Virus record (IMG/VR): IMGVR_UViG_3300034682_000051 | Span: 1-23,673 of that record | Length of the DNA: 23,673 bases | Reading direction: 5' to 3' (one strand) | Source: a virus | Shown: piece after piece, positions 1 through 6,662 of the stretch | Layout of the letters: the number at the start of each line of letters is the position of its first letter | Numbering within the stretch: the first letter of the stretch is position 1 | The notes under the pieces: generated by a model | What the model was told of the DNA's origin: nothing | Seen by the model: only the letters and a program-made list of their open reading frames with translations | The model's database searches: none | Position numbers and translations under genes: made by a program

Positions 1-63
1 TGCACCTGCCCGTGGACATGAATTTCGAAGGGAGCGTTGTAACTTGACATGATTGAATCGTAA

Positions 64-105
64 TGGTGCCCCGAGCCGGGATCGAAAACCCGCACGAAAT
101 GGGGC
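64..105 (-). other. tRNA 3'-end-like sequence, possible prophage attachment-site remnant
   Basis: Read on the minus strand, the segment ends in GGGGCACCA and contains TTCGATCCCG, resembling the T-arm, acceptor strand and CCA of a tRNA. GCCCC (68-72) pairs with GGGGC (101-105), and CGGG (77-80) pairs with CCCG (89-92) around an 8-nt loop, so it folds as an acceptor/T-arm-like minihelix. No D-arm or anticodon arm follows, and the T-loop is one base too long, so this is not a working tRNA. It lies past the last lysis gene, where a phage that integrates into the 3' end of a tRNA would leave a displaced tRNA end. The opposite att copy would lie outside the window, so the call is tentative. An ordinary hairpin is the alternative. 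Confidence 0.3.
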
Positions 106-116
106 TTTCTGCAATA

Positions 117-138
117 AATTGGGGGCGAATTGGGGGCG
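117..138. repeat. Tandem 11-bp direct repeat (2 copies)
   Basis: Two perfect adjacent copies of AATTGGGGGCG occur at 117-127 and 128-138, followed by CT7. They sit beside the tRNA-like element at the presumed prophage edge. Short direct repeats near an attachment site can be integrase arm-type sites, but nothing else here shows that function. No supported gene lies between 1 and 383. The rest of that stretch holds a 7-bp inverted repeat (211-217 with 230-236) and the terminator at 331-357. Confidence 0.4.
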
Positions 139-330
139 CTTTTTTTGTCTGTGAGTTATCCACGCCGTTCGCTAATGGCATGCATTTTCGCACGTTAGCC
201 AGACAAAGCTGGATTGCCGCTACAGCCTAGCAATCCTTCATGGGCGTGATGCTGGAAGTGGGGCCAGCGAACGTGATGGTGGGGGCAGACGGGATAGAAG
301 TGCCGATCAGCAGCTAAGCGCCCCTCAAAA

Positions 331-357
331 GCGGGCCCGCCTACTGCGGGCTTTTTT
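331..357. terminator. Rho-independent terminator hairpin at the end of the late operon
   Basis: GCCCGC (335-340) and GCGGGC (346-351) form a 6-bp GC stem with a 5-nt loop, followed on the plus strand by six T (352-357). An A-run at 327-330 can extend the pairing. Read on the minus strand, the same hairpin is followed by CCGC and four T, so it may also stop the late operon, whose last gene ends 27 bp away. The plus-strand reading is the stronger terminator, so a bidirectional role is inferred. Confidence 0.6.
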
Positions 358-383
358 CTGCACCTCCAGCAGCACAGGCACGC

Positions 384-563
384 TCAATCAATCCGAGGCA
401 GCGGCCCCTCATCGTTGCGCGGGGCCATCACCCGCCCCGCCCGCTCCAGCAGCTGCTGCCCCTGTTCGCGCAGGGCTCGCCGCTGGCGCTGCTCCAGCTG
501 CCGGGCGCGGCGGCGCACGCTGCGGCGGTTATCGGCCACATCTTGATCGGGGTAGCGTTTCAC
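384..563 (-). CDS. Small Arg-rich helical protein, last gene of the lysis cluster
   Basis: This is a 59-residue protein whose function I do not recognise. I chose the GTG start at 563 because it overlaps the stop of the preceding lipoprotein gene in a GTGA arrangement, like most junctions in this operon, and because GGAGG lies 7 bases upstream. An ATG at 605 would add 14 Cys/Gly-rich residues but overlap the upstream gene by 46 bp. The middle (residues about 10-45) is rich in Arg, Gln and Glu and predicted helical (RARQLEQRQRRALREQG). There is no membrane segment or signal peptide. It may be a cytoplasmic accessory of the lysis genes or simply the operon tail. The coding call rests on the start/stop overlap and Shine-Dalgarno sequence. 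Confidence 0.55.
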   Translation of the reverse strand: MKRYPDQDVADNRRSVRRRARQLEQRQRRALREQGQQLLERAGRVMAPRNDEGPLPRID

Positions 564-856
564 CTGGCACCCTCCACAGGCTTCGCAGCCACCGGGGCAG
601 TGCAAATCAACAGCGCGGCGCGCAGCCGCACCTCGTAGCCTTCGCGCCGGTCAATCTCTGCCAGGGCGGCCTGCACCAGCTCGAACAGGGCCACGCCAGG
701 CGTCAGGGCTTCGGTGGGCATCACGGGGCGATCAGGCACAGGCTCGCGGCACTCCACCGGAACCGGCACCTTCACTTGCTGGATTTCGACATGCTTTTGC
801 CCTGCGCAGCCCAACAGCAAAGCGCAGGCAGCTATTGAAAGAATAGCGTCCCTCAT
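560..856 (-). CDS. Rz1-like outer-membrane spanin lipoprotein (o-spanin)
   Basis: This 98-residue protein begins with a lipoprotein signal (MRDAILSIAACALLLGC), with a lipobox LLGC ending at Cys17. After the Cys come a short linker and a Pro-rich stretch (VKVPVPVECREPVPDRPVMP), the hallmark of Rz1-type o-spanins. The C-terminal half (about residues 50-85) looks helical and makes the protein longer than lambda Rz1. By family knowledge it would be anchored in the outer membrane and pair with the inner-membrane Rz-like protein to fuse the two membranes at lysis. Unlike lambda, it is not nested inside the Rz gene: a DUF6527 gene separates them. The ATG at 856 overlaps the upstream TGA by 4 bp (ATGA). 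The assignment is by features and position, not by clear sequence identity. Confidence 0.72.
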   Translation of the reverse strand: MRDAILSIAACALLLGCAGQKHVEIQQVKVPVPVECREPVPDRPVMPTEALTPGVALFELVQAALAEIDRREGYEVRLRAALLICTAPVAAKPVEGAR

Positions 857-1188
857 TCCAAAACCTCCACCGGGTGGAGCGGCACTGTCCGCCCTCTAAG
901 GTCGTGCGAGCAGTCGTCCAAGAACTGCGCGCAACCATCTGTGATCCATGTGTGGCACTGGTGCGCATGACCCGTATTGAGCACGCTGGGCCTCAGGGTT
1001 GGCGCTGTAGTGCTTCCATTCCAAGTCCAGCAGCCAGTGCCCTCACGCCGCCCCCTCAGCATGATGGGAAGAGTGAGGACGCCCACCGGACCAGGAATAT
1101 TCAATGTCACGTGCGTGGCATCTTCAACAGAGCAAGGCTCGTAGCCTTGGCCGTATATCAAGCGGACTGGCTTTGCAAGGCATTTCAT
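853..1188 (-). CDS. DUF6527 family phage protein between the spanin genes
   Basis: This 111-residue protein starts at the ATG at 1188, which overlaps the Rz stop by 4 bp. An ATG eight codons earlier lies inside the Rz gene and is less likely. It contains the run GTGCWTWNGS, then PTLRPSVL, then CHTWITDG and FLDDCSHDL, which I recognise as the DUF6527 pattern common in phage lysis and packaging neighbourhoods. The conserved Cys and His residues (CW, H.HQCH, DDCSH) could bind a metal, but this is inference. There is no signal peptide or membrane helix, so it is probably cytoplasmic. No biochemical role is known to me. Being coupled at both ends to the two spanin genes suggests co-expression with lysis but does not prove a lysis role. 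Confidence 0.7.
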   Translation of the reverse strand: MKCLAKPVRLIYGQGYEPCSVEDATHVTLNIPGPVGVLTLPIMLRGRREGTGCWTWNGSTTAPTLRPSVLNTGHAHQCHTWITDGCAQFLDDCSHDLRGRTVPLHPVEVLE

Positions 1189-1550
1189 GGGCTTTTCCTC
1201 CTCTGCAGCCATTCGTCAGCCAACGCCTGGGTGCTGGCGCAGGTATCCCCCACGTGCCGAGGCTTGAGGCTGAGCGTGTAGTCGGCGCGCCGGTCGCTTT
1301 GCTGGGCGGTTTTGGCTACCGCTGCCCGTGCGGGCGCAGCCGCCGCAGCACGTTGGGCGGCTTGCTCTTGCAAAGCCTCTACCGCGTCGCTGCAGGCGCT
1401 GGCGGCGCCGCGTGCGCCGTCGCGCTGCTGCTGCATGTTGGTCAGATCGGTGCTGGCCTTGGTGGTCTTGTCGCGCTGGCCAAGGTAGGCCCAGCCCAGG
1501 GCGGCGTTTGCAAGCACGCTCAAGGCCAGGATGATGTGCACGGGGTTCAT
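1185..1550 (-). CDS. Rz-like inner-membrane spanin (i-spanin)
   Basis: This is a 121-residue protein. I chose the ATG at 1550 (MNPVHII) because it overlaps the endolysin stop as ATGA. An upstream in-frame ATG at 1613 would lie deep inside the endolysin gene. Residues about 4-22 (VHIILALSVLANAALGWAYL) form an N-terminal membrane anchor, followed by a periplasmic helical region rich in Gln, Ala and Glu (about 25-90), the architecture of Rz. Cys residues in the periplasmic part could allow disulfide-linked dimers. It would span from the inner membrane to the Rz1-like lipoprotein and disrupt the outer membrane after the endolysin acts. I saw no convincing Rz1 in the alternative frame within it, which supports the separate lipoprotein gene as partner. 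Confidence 0.78.
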   Translation of the reverse strand: MNPVHIILALSVLANAALGWAYLGQRDKTTKASTDLTNMQQQRDGARGAASACSDAVEALQEQAAQRAAAAAPARAAVAKTAQQSDRRADYTLSLKPRHVGDTCASTQALADEWLQRRKSP

Positions 1551-2167
1551 GGGCGCGCCCCTTGGGCCAGCAGGCCCTCGCTGAAGTGCCCGGTGCGGCC
1601 CCACTCTGCGCACAGCTCGCGGGTGGTTTCGCGGCGATCAATGAGGCCGGGTTGTGGCAGCTTTTGGCCGCTGACGGTGCCCAGCACCCAGCGGGGCATT
1701 TGCAGGCAGGCGCCAGCCAGGTCGCCCGCATTGGCCAGCCGCGCCATGCCGGTACCGGCTGCCAGGGCGCTGGGCACGTTGTAGGCCACATCGATAAAGC
1801 TGGCCTGCACCCACACGTTGTAGCTGGCCCAGTGCTTGAGGGACGCCTTGGCAATGCGCTCTGCCTCCAGGTACTTGGGCAGCTCCAGGCGGCGGCAGTC
1901 TTCGGGCGTGTAGTAACGCTTCGGATCCACCTCTTTGCCGGTGACGCCGTGGCACACCGTCCAGGGCTGGCCCTTGCCGATCTTGTCCACGTAGGGCTTG
2001 CCAATGTGGCGTCCGCCGCTTTCGTAGTGGGCGCCAATCTCCCAGGCCAGCACTACCGCGGGGCTGGGCTTGGGGGTGTTGGCCGCTTGCTGGGTGGCAA
2101 TGCCGCCAGCACCTGCGGCCAGGGCAACGGCGGCAGCCAGCAGGCGCTTTTTCACGGTTTCGTTCAT
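1547..2167 (-). CDS. Phage lysozyme (GH24-like endolysin) with SAR-type N-terminus
   Basis: This 206-residue protein starts at the ATG at 2167, overlapping the holin stop as ATGA. It would cleave the glycan strand of peptidoglycan. The N-terminus (residues about 8-28, LLAAAVALAAGAGGIATQQ) is a weakly hydrophobic Ala/Gly-rich helix with no signal-peptidase site, as in signal-arrest-release endolysins, so export may be Sec-dependent. The catalytic region reads AWEIGAHYESGG, then KPYVD and WTVCHGVTG. The likely Glu is E43 (or E49), the Asp is D61 and the Thr is T70. WTVC.G.T matches P21-type lysozymes, but the spacing between Glu, Asp and Thr is longer than their usual E-x8-D-x5-T. Length and gene order fit the family. 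The assignment is confident, while the exact catalytic Glu is not. Confidence 0.87.
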   Translation of the reverse strand: MNETVKKRLLAAAVALAAGAGGIATQQAANTPKPSPAVVLAWEIGAHYESGGRHIGKPYVDKIGKGQPWTVCHGVTGKEVDPKRYYTPEDCRRLELPKYLEAERIAKASLKHWASYNVWVQASFIDVAYNVPSALAAGTGMARLANAGDLAGACLQMPRWVLGTVSGQKLPQPGLIDRRETTRELCAEWGRTGHFSEGLLAQGARP

Positions 2168-2514
2168 TGGGCACCCCCGCGAAAAACCTTCCACGCACCG
2201 AACACCGCCGCGCACAACCCGGCAATCGCAGTGAGGGGGCGCGCCCAACGGGCGATGCGCTCGATGAGTTGCTGCAGCCCTTCGATGGCCTGGGCCAGCC
2301 GCACAATGTCCTTTGTGTTTTCAGCCACCTCTTTGGTGGCCTTGGTGTTGCTCTCCAGCTCACCCTGCAGCCGCTCGTTGTTGCCTTCGATGCGCGACAT
2401 GCGCTCATCACCCAGCTGCAGGCGGTCGTTCACCGCTTGCATGCCCTGCGTCAGGGACTCCAGGCGCTCATAAAGCGTCTTGGCGATCAGCGCATTTCCG
2501 TAGTCGTCCTGCAT
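2164..2514 (-). CDS. Putative holin with coiled coil and C-terminal membrane helix
   Basis: This is a 116-residue protein. The ATG at 2514 is preceded by a strong AAGGGGGG Shine-Dalgarno sequence, and upstream in-frame starts would overlap the previous gene. Residues about 10-85 are a charged helical, probable coiled-coil region (ERLESLTQGMQAVNDRLQLG, LQGELESNTKATKEVAENTK). They are followed near residues 92-111 by a single membrane segment (ARPLTAIAGLCAAVFGAWKVF) and a short basic tail. This order resembles XhlA-type or class III-like holin components. It sits directly before the endolysin and overlaps it by 4 bp, which is the main support for a lysis role. It could instead be a regulator or an accessory of another holin, since only one membrane segment is visible. 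Confidence 0.6.
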   Translation of the reverse strand: MQDDYGNALIAKTLYERLESLTQGMQAVNDRLQLGDERMSRIEGNNERLQGELESNTKATKEVAENTKDIVRLAQAIEGLQQLIERIARWARPLTAIAGLCAAVFGAWKVFRGGAQ

Positions 2515-2542
2515 GGTTCCCCCCTTGTTTTGATTGCAGCGA

Positions 2543-2770
2543 TCAGTCGATTTCGATTTGGAACAGCGGCAGGTTTGGTGCCGCCCCCTCGATAGCACCA
2601 TCCCGAACAAACACTTTTTCGCCCACTTGTGCATCACCCCGCGCCAGCAGTTCACCGCCGCCAGGCAGCTGCACGCGGGCCACACCGCTAGCAACAGACA
2701 GCACCGTGGCCACCTGCAAGGGTGGGCGGGCCACCAGGTCAGAAAACGCTTTCCAGATGTTGGTGGTCAT
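2543..2770 (-). CDS. Small conserved phage protein after the tail hub gene
   Basis: This 75-residue protein starts at the ATG at 2770, with AAGG upstream and the stop of the hub gene 10 bp before it. The N-terminus (MTTNIWKAFSDLVARPPLQV) is followed by a likely all-beta core: VATVLSVASGVARVQLPGGG, then VGEKVFVRDGAIEGAAP. The pattern resembles a small OB-like or SH3-like barrel of the kind found in phage tail-tip and lysis-border proteins, but I cannot name a family. It has no signal or membrane segment. The position between tail-tip and lysis genes suggests a minor tail or assembly protein. Real coding status is supported by tight packing and the ribosome site. Function is unknown. Confidence 0.65.
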   Translation of the reverse strand: MTTNIWKAFSDLVARPPLQVATVLSVASGVARVQLPGGGELLARGDAQVGEKVFVRDGAIEGAAPNLPLFQIEID

Positions 2771-2779
2771 GGGTGCCTT

Positions 2780-4666
2780 TCAGTCGGTGCCGTGGGTTTC
2801 CACGGTGAGGGTTTGGCGCAGCGTGGGGCGCTGCCAGTCCAGCGCAGTGCCGCGCACGATGCCCACGCGAGTCACCGCGCCGTCGAGGTAGCGCACGAAC
2901 TTGCCGGGCTGGATCAGCCCCGTGGTGGCCAGCACTGGCAGGCGCAGGCTTACCGTGGCCTGGGGGCCGGTGTCTGCCAACACTGCGGCCGCGCGCTGGC
3001 GGGCTGCGTCCACATGGGTAATGAGTGGGTCGGTGATGCTGGGCGCGTCCACATCGCCAGCGGTACCGGCGCGCTTGGCCTCTACCTGCACACCACCGGC
3101 CACGCCCGCAACGTGCACCCAGTTGTAGGCGGGCTTGCTGGCCCACTCCACCCCTTCCACCTCCACCACATCGGCGGGCAGTTCATAGTCGGGCGTGAGC
3201 GCGCCCCAGGCCCAGGGCATGGCCGGGTAGCGCGGAAGTATGCGCAGGGTTTGCGCCGTGGCGTGCGGCTGCACGTAACCGCCGACGGCCGTGGCAATGG
3301 CGTTGATGGCGCTGATGTAGCTGCCCTGGTGCGCCCACAGGCCTGCAGGCACTTGCCAGTCTGTCAGGCCCCAGGCCACATCCCAGCCGATACCCACGCC
3401 ATTGAGGGTGAGCGCGTCGGCCGCCAGCTGCTGGGCGGTCTTGGTGGTGGCGTTGCCAAAGTTGAGCGATGGCGCATAGGGTGCATCGAGCACCGCGCCC
3501 AGGCCGCGGCCCTGCACCGTGATGCGGGCGCTGCCGTGGCTGCGGCTACGGGCCATGGATTCAGCGCACAGGCGATACGGCACGCCGTTCACCGTGGCTT
3601 CGACCACCACCGGCAGGCCATCCACGGGCGCCAGGTACTCGCGGGCGCTGGCAGGCAAGGTGGACGACCAGCTCCATGTCCAGCTTTCTGCGTCGATGGA
3701 CATTGAGAATGCCTCTGCCTGCAGAGGCACATTGCCCACCACGCGGCGCAGGGTGATGCTGTTGACGGTCACATAAACCTTTCGGATGGGGACAACCACC
3801 GTGCCTGGCTGTGGGCCCGGGTCGGTGCGATGGCAAATGAAGACCAGGCGGCCATCGCCCGTGTACGGTGTGTGGAAAACCAGCAAGCCCAGGCGGGCCG
3901 GGTCGTAGCACGGGGCTGGGCCTGGCGGCGTAGGTAGCAAAGACACGCCCGACCGTGGGCGCCACGCCTCTTGCCAATGCGGCCGCAGCGGCAGGCGCAC
4001 GGGCAGGCCGTCGCCGTAGCGGGTGACAAAGTGCACCTGGAGCGGCACGCCGTGCTGCCAATGGCCACGCATGGCTGCACGCACACGCAACATTTCTTGC
4101 CAATGGCTGCGCGATGCGGCGCGATGCGGCGTGGCCTGCTGCCATCGCAGGGCAACCGCCGCACGTAGGCGTTCGGCCTCTTGCCACAGCAAGTCCACTG
4201 CAGCGCGGCGCAATTGACCCTGTTGCCAGCGCGCCGCGTTGGCAGCGCGAAGCCGCCGGGTGTCTTGCCAGTAGCTTTGCAGCGCACTGCGCCGAGTTGA
4301 AGAATTCTGCCAGCTTGACTGCACGCCAAGCCGCTGCGGCTGCGCCTGCTGCCAAGCTGTACCCAGCGCCGATGCCTGCCCAATGGCTGGCTGCCAATGG
4401 CTGCGCAGCTCATGGCGCAAGCCACCCCTGCTAACGTTTGCATCCCACAGCAACTGCAGGTCTGCAGCGCCCTCTGCCGCAAACTCGGCATCGACTGCAA
4501 GCAAAACGCCACAGGCCAGCCGCACATCCGCAGCACTATCGCCCGCAAAACCAACATCAATGCTGATTTCCACATCAGGCACGACGCTGCCAGAGGTGGC
4601 GTCGCCAAGTACCAGCTTGCCGCTACCACTGGCAGGGCGCAGGAATATGAGCTTGCCGTCAGCCAC
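2780..4666 (-). CDS. Tail hub/tip-like protein with 14-residue Trp repeats
   Basis: This is a 628-residue tail-tip protein. I chose the GTG at 4666 (VADGKLIF): GAGGGG lies just upstream, and the previous gene stops at 4677. Longer in-frame starts overlap that gene. Domains: an N-terminal beta region (about 1-75) with the motif GKLIFLRPASGSGKLVLGD; a repeat domain (about 90-243) with Trp every 14 residues; a second copy of the beta motif (LLVFHTPYTGDGRLVF, about 260-275); then a C-terminal domain (about 295-628) with patterns seen in phage baseplate or tail hub proteins (AINAIATAVGGYV, TDPLITHVDAARQR, TGLIQPGKFVRYLDG). It probably sits at the distal tail, connecting tube and receptor-binding parts. 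I infer the hub role from order and pattern and have no structural proof. Confidence 0.68.
   Translation of the reverse strand: MADGKLIFLRPASGSGKLVLGDATSGSVVPDVEISIDVGFAGDSAADVRLACGVLLAVDAEFAAEGAADLQLLWDANVSRGGLRHELRSHWQPAIGQASALGTAWQQAQPQRLGVQSSWQNSSTRRSALQSYWQDTRRLRAANAARWQQGQLRRAAVDLLWQEAERLRAAVALRWQQATPHRAASRSHWQEMLRVRAAMRGHWQHGVPLQVHFVTRYGDGLPVRLPLRPHWQEAWRPRSGVSLLPTPPGPAPCYDPARLGLLVFHTPYTGDGRLVFICHRTDPGPQPGTVVVPIRKVYVTVNSITLRRVVGNVPLQAEAFSMSIDAESWTWSWSSTLPASAREYLAPVDGLPVVVEATVNGVPYRLCAESMARSRSHGSARITVQGRGLGAVLDAPYAPSLNFGNATTKTAQQLAADALTLNGVGIGWDVAWGLTDWQVPAGLWAHQGSYISAINAIATAVGGYVQPHATAQTLRILPRYPAMPWAWGALTPDYELPADVVEVEGVEWASKPAYNWVHVAGVAGGVQVEAKRAGTAGDVDAPSITDPLITHVDAARQRAAAVLADTGPQATVSLRLPVLATTGLIQPGKFVRYLDGAVTRVGIVRGTALDWQRPTLRQTLTVETHGTD
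3938..4399 (-). repeat. Degenerate 42-bp repeats encoding eleven 14-residue WQ units
   Basis: Within the hub-like protein (numbered from the GTG start), Trp occurs at residues 91, 105, 119, 133, 147, 161, 175, 189 and 203, exactly 14 apart. Tyr is at 217 and Trp again at 231, so the register holds for eleven units. The unit reads roughly x-W-Q-x5-R-A/S-A-x3, for example LWQEAERLRAAVAL and RWQQGQLRRAAVDL. The DNA shows the same period of 42 bp, with TGCCA recurring on the plus strand, but the copies have diverged. Fourteen residues is two heptads, so a helical or coiled-coil array with Trp on one face is likely. The 154-residue region has no stop or frame break. Confidence 0.88.
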
Positions 4667-4676
4667 ATGCGCCCCT

Positions 4677-5111
4677 CTACCCGACCAGGCCGGTGCCAAG
4701 CAGCACCAGACCACCCTCATACAGCAGCGTTCCCGCAGTTCCCTGCAGCACCCAGGGCCCAGCGTCACCTGTAGGCGTCAAGCCACCAGCACCGTCGCTA
4801 ACATTGCCATCCTGGTCAGTCACCTGGCCAGTGGCCAACACGGTCGCGTCATCCGCCGCCACCCACTCACCCCAGGTCGCAGCCCCGGTGGCAGTCACCA
4901 CATCGTTGTCGGTCGCCGCGCTGAGCTGGATTCGCCCATCAGCAGATCGAACGGTGCCGCAAGGCTTGGCCAGCTTGCGCACGGCAAGCAGCGTGCCACC
5001 TTCGGAGGTATAGAGCTTGATAGAGCTGACGCCAGGGCCCGCATCAGCCAACTCAATGCTGGCTGCGTTGCGTGCGGCGCGGGCATCTTGGGTCAACACA
5101 AGGCTGCGCAT
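4677..5111 (-). CDS. Conserved tail-tip protein of unknown function (144 aa)
   Basis: This 144-residue protein starts at the ATG at 5111, with the previous stop one base away (TGAC ATG), so translation is probably coupled. The sequence is mostly Gly, Ala, Thr and Val with predicted beta strands: ISSIKLYTSEGGTLLAV-like strands in the first half, then ATWGEWVAADDATVLATGQV and a C-terminal GPWVLQGTAGTLLYEGG. It has no signal peptide, membrane helix or catalytic motif. It lies among tail-tip genes and is probably a virion component. The C-terminal GTLLYEGGLVLLGTG loosely resembles the beta motif of the following hub-like protein. I do not recognise a named family. Confidence 0.65.
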   Translation of the reverse strand: MRSLVLTQDARAARNAASIELADAGPGVSSIKLYTSEGGTLLAVRKLAKPCGTVRSADGRIQLSAATDNDVVTATGAATWGEWVAADDATVLATGQVTDQDGNVSDGAGGLTPTGDAGPWVLQGTAGTLLYEGGLVLLGTGLVG

Positions 5112-5112
5112 G

Positions 5113-5451
5113 TCAAGCAGCCTTCACCGCAACCACGGGGCCTGCCGCATCGCACTCATGCGCGCCAGTCAGGTCGATAGCCACGGGGTAGTAAGAAGCG
5201 CCGACCTCCAGCCCAATAGGCCAGTAGTAGCCACCGGCGTCAGAAAGCCCTTCCCAGGCGCAATACCCATCGACCAGCCGATGCAGCCGCACACGGGCGC
5301 CAGCGATTGGCACCTCTGGCGACGTTGGGCCGGGCTTGACCATGACACGGTTGTTGTTGGTGATGGTGCCCGATGTGTCCGCAGCCAGGCGCCAGTCTTT
5401 TCCAGGGCCACTGGCGGGCCCAATCAACCGCTGAAACTCAATAGTTGCCAT
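5113..5451 (-). CDS. Small beta-sandwich-like tail-region protein
   Basis: This 112-residue protein starts at the ATG at 5451. A strong GGAGGT lies 8 bases upstream and includes the TAA stop of the preceding gene, so the two are coupled. The centre reads IAGARVRLHRLVDGYCAWEG, then LSDAGGYYWPIGLEVG and YYPVAIDLTG. The pattern G-A-x-V-x-L ... S/T-D-A-x-G-x-Y ... L-x-x-G-x-x-Y is typical of carboxypeptidase-regulatory or transthyretin-like beta-sandwich domains. Such domains often decorate phage tails. I infer a structural role at the tail tip, perhaps in sugar or surface binding. No enzymatic motif is seen. Confidence 0.65.
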   Translation of the reverse strand: MATIEFQRLIGPASGPGKDWRLAADTSGTITNNNRVMVKPGPTSPEVPIAGARVRLHRLVDGYCAWEGLSDAGGYYWPIGLEVGASYYPVAIDLTGAHECDAAGPVVAVKAA

Positions 5452-5457
5452 GGCTGG

Positions 5458-6648
5458 TTACCTCCACGGCCCGGAAATGTCAATAAGGTTGACGCCGTCT
5501 GGCGTCGAGGCAAGGCCACCGCCCGAGGTTCTATTGGCTGTCGCCAGCAGCAGGCGCCCCGCGTACTCACCAGCACCGCCAATCACACTCCCGGCAGGAA
5601 TGGAGGACAACACCCCAGACTGCGGAATGTGCAGCAGCCCCGGCACCTCAGCGCGAACAGGGCCAGCCGCTGCAGTTCCGTTGCGAAGCAACCTACGCCC
5701 ATACCAAAGTCGCCCGTCAATACTCGCGCCCAAAGCGCCAAAGGACCCATCATTCCCCGATGAGCCGGAGTCAACTGCACCCACAGCGGTCAAAGACGTA
5801 GCGATAGTGGATCCACTCGCACCACCGAATACTCGCGCCATATAGATCGATGGTGAACCCACAGAGGATGCATCAAAAGCCCCGGAGCTGTTGCTCTGCG
5901 TTGAAGTCGTAGTGCAAGAGATTGCCGCAGACCAGGCATCACCGCCTTGAGCCACTGGCAACATGTCACCAAACCCACGCACTGGCGCAGCGAGGTAAGT
6001 AGCATTGCCAGAAGAAGCGGCAGCTACAGCCATCAGGACGGTACGGCTGTCAGCGACAAGGTGGTAGTAAACGGCTGTTGCATTGGCCGCAGTGCTTTTT
6101 TGCAAATACCCACCGCCACTGATCTGCGCATCCGTCGGGAACAAGCCGCTACCCGTATCGCCGTCGCTCATTGTTTCAAAGCCACGCAGGCGGGCAACCG
6201 TGGTGCCGGAGTCCTCCACGCGGTAACAGAACTTTGCGCTGGCCGGGTCGGTGCTGCGGTACACCGCCAGATTGCTACCGCTAAAGGCCTTCTCCCAGCT
6301 GCCCACCGGCGCCACCTTGATGGTGATGACGCCCGTGGCTGCGCCATCTGGCGCAGTGGTCGCCCAGGTGATGGAGCTGCTGGTGGCGCCAAGCACACGG
6401 GCCTCGCCATTGAGAGCCGCTGGCGTAGTGGCGCCCTCCACCAGCACCACGGTGTGTTTGTCGAAAGACTGGCCACTGTTGAGCGTTGCGGTAGCAATGC
6501 CGCCAGATACCGTCACCGACAGCGCCGTGACTTGACCAAAGCCGTTGAGCAGAAAAGCGTCCAGCGCGGCGATGAGCGTGGCGGGAGTGCCAGAGATTTG
6601 CGGCGCGCCACGCATGCCGCTGTGAATCCATTTGACTGGAAAAGCCAT
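5458..6648 (-). CDS. Tail-tip structural protein of unknown function (396 aa)
   Basis: This is a 396-residue protein starting MAFPVKWIHSGMRGAPQISG at the ATG at 6648. The preceding stop is 15 bp upstream and AAAGGCG serves as a weak ribosome site. The first ~120 residues contain Gly/Thr-rich beta repeats (VTVSGGIATATLNSGQSFD, HTVVLVEGATTPAALNGEAR). The rest is beta-rich with YLQKSTAANATAVYYHLVAD, SIYMARVFGG and a GASIDGRLWYGRRLL segment. It has no signal peptide or membrane helix. The overall composition suggests an extended, possibly trimeric virion protein of the tail tip. The family appears in phages of related hosts as an uncharacterised tail protein; this is from memory and not strong. 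A receptor-contacting role is possible. Confidence 0.7.
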   Translation of the reverse strand: MAFPVKWIHSGMRGAPQISGTPATLIAALDAFLLNGFGQVTALSVTVSGGIATATLNSGQSFDKHTVVLVEGATTPAALNGEARVLGATSSSITWATTAPDGAATGVITIKVAPVGSWEKAFSGSNLAVYRSTDPASAKFCYRVEDSGTTVARLRGFETMSDGDTGSGLFPTDAQISGGGYLQKSTAANATAVYYHLVADSRTVLMAVAAASSGNATYLAAPVRGFGDMLPVAQGGDAWSAAISCTTTSTQSNSSGAFDASSVGSPSIYMARVFGGASGSTIATSLTAVGAVDSGSSGNDGSFGALGASIDGRLWYGRRLLRNGTAAAGPVRAEVPGLLHIPQSGVLSSIPAGSVIGGAGEYAGRLLLATANRTSGGGLASTPDGVNLIDISGPWR

Positions 6649-6662
6649 GGTGTTCTACGCCT

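Noticed and set aside
156-164. DnaA-box-like TTATCCACG near the left end
   Set aside because: A single near-match without a cluster, AT-rich unwinding region or replication gene, so no origin is called.
240-317. 25-codon plus-strand frame (MGVMLEVGPANVMVGADG) ending shortly before the terminator
   Set aside because: No ribosome site, an in-frame stop just upstream and no family match. Too short to support, although the terminator after it leaves some doubt.
1216-2037. 273-codon minus-strand frame overlapping endolysin and Rz, considered as a nested Rz1
   Set aside because: Arg/Ala/Pro-rich shadow without a lipobox or signal peptide.
2534-3706. 390-codon plus-strand open frame
   Set aside because: Opposite to the hub-like gene and its neighbour, with no recognisable domain.
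4111-4130. Perfect tandem 10-bp repeat GCGATGCGGC inside the hub gene
   Set aside because: It lies within the 14-residue repeat region and encodes normal residues. Likely local slippage, not a separate element.
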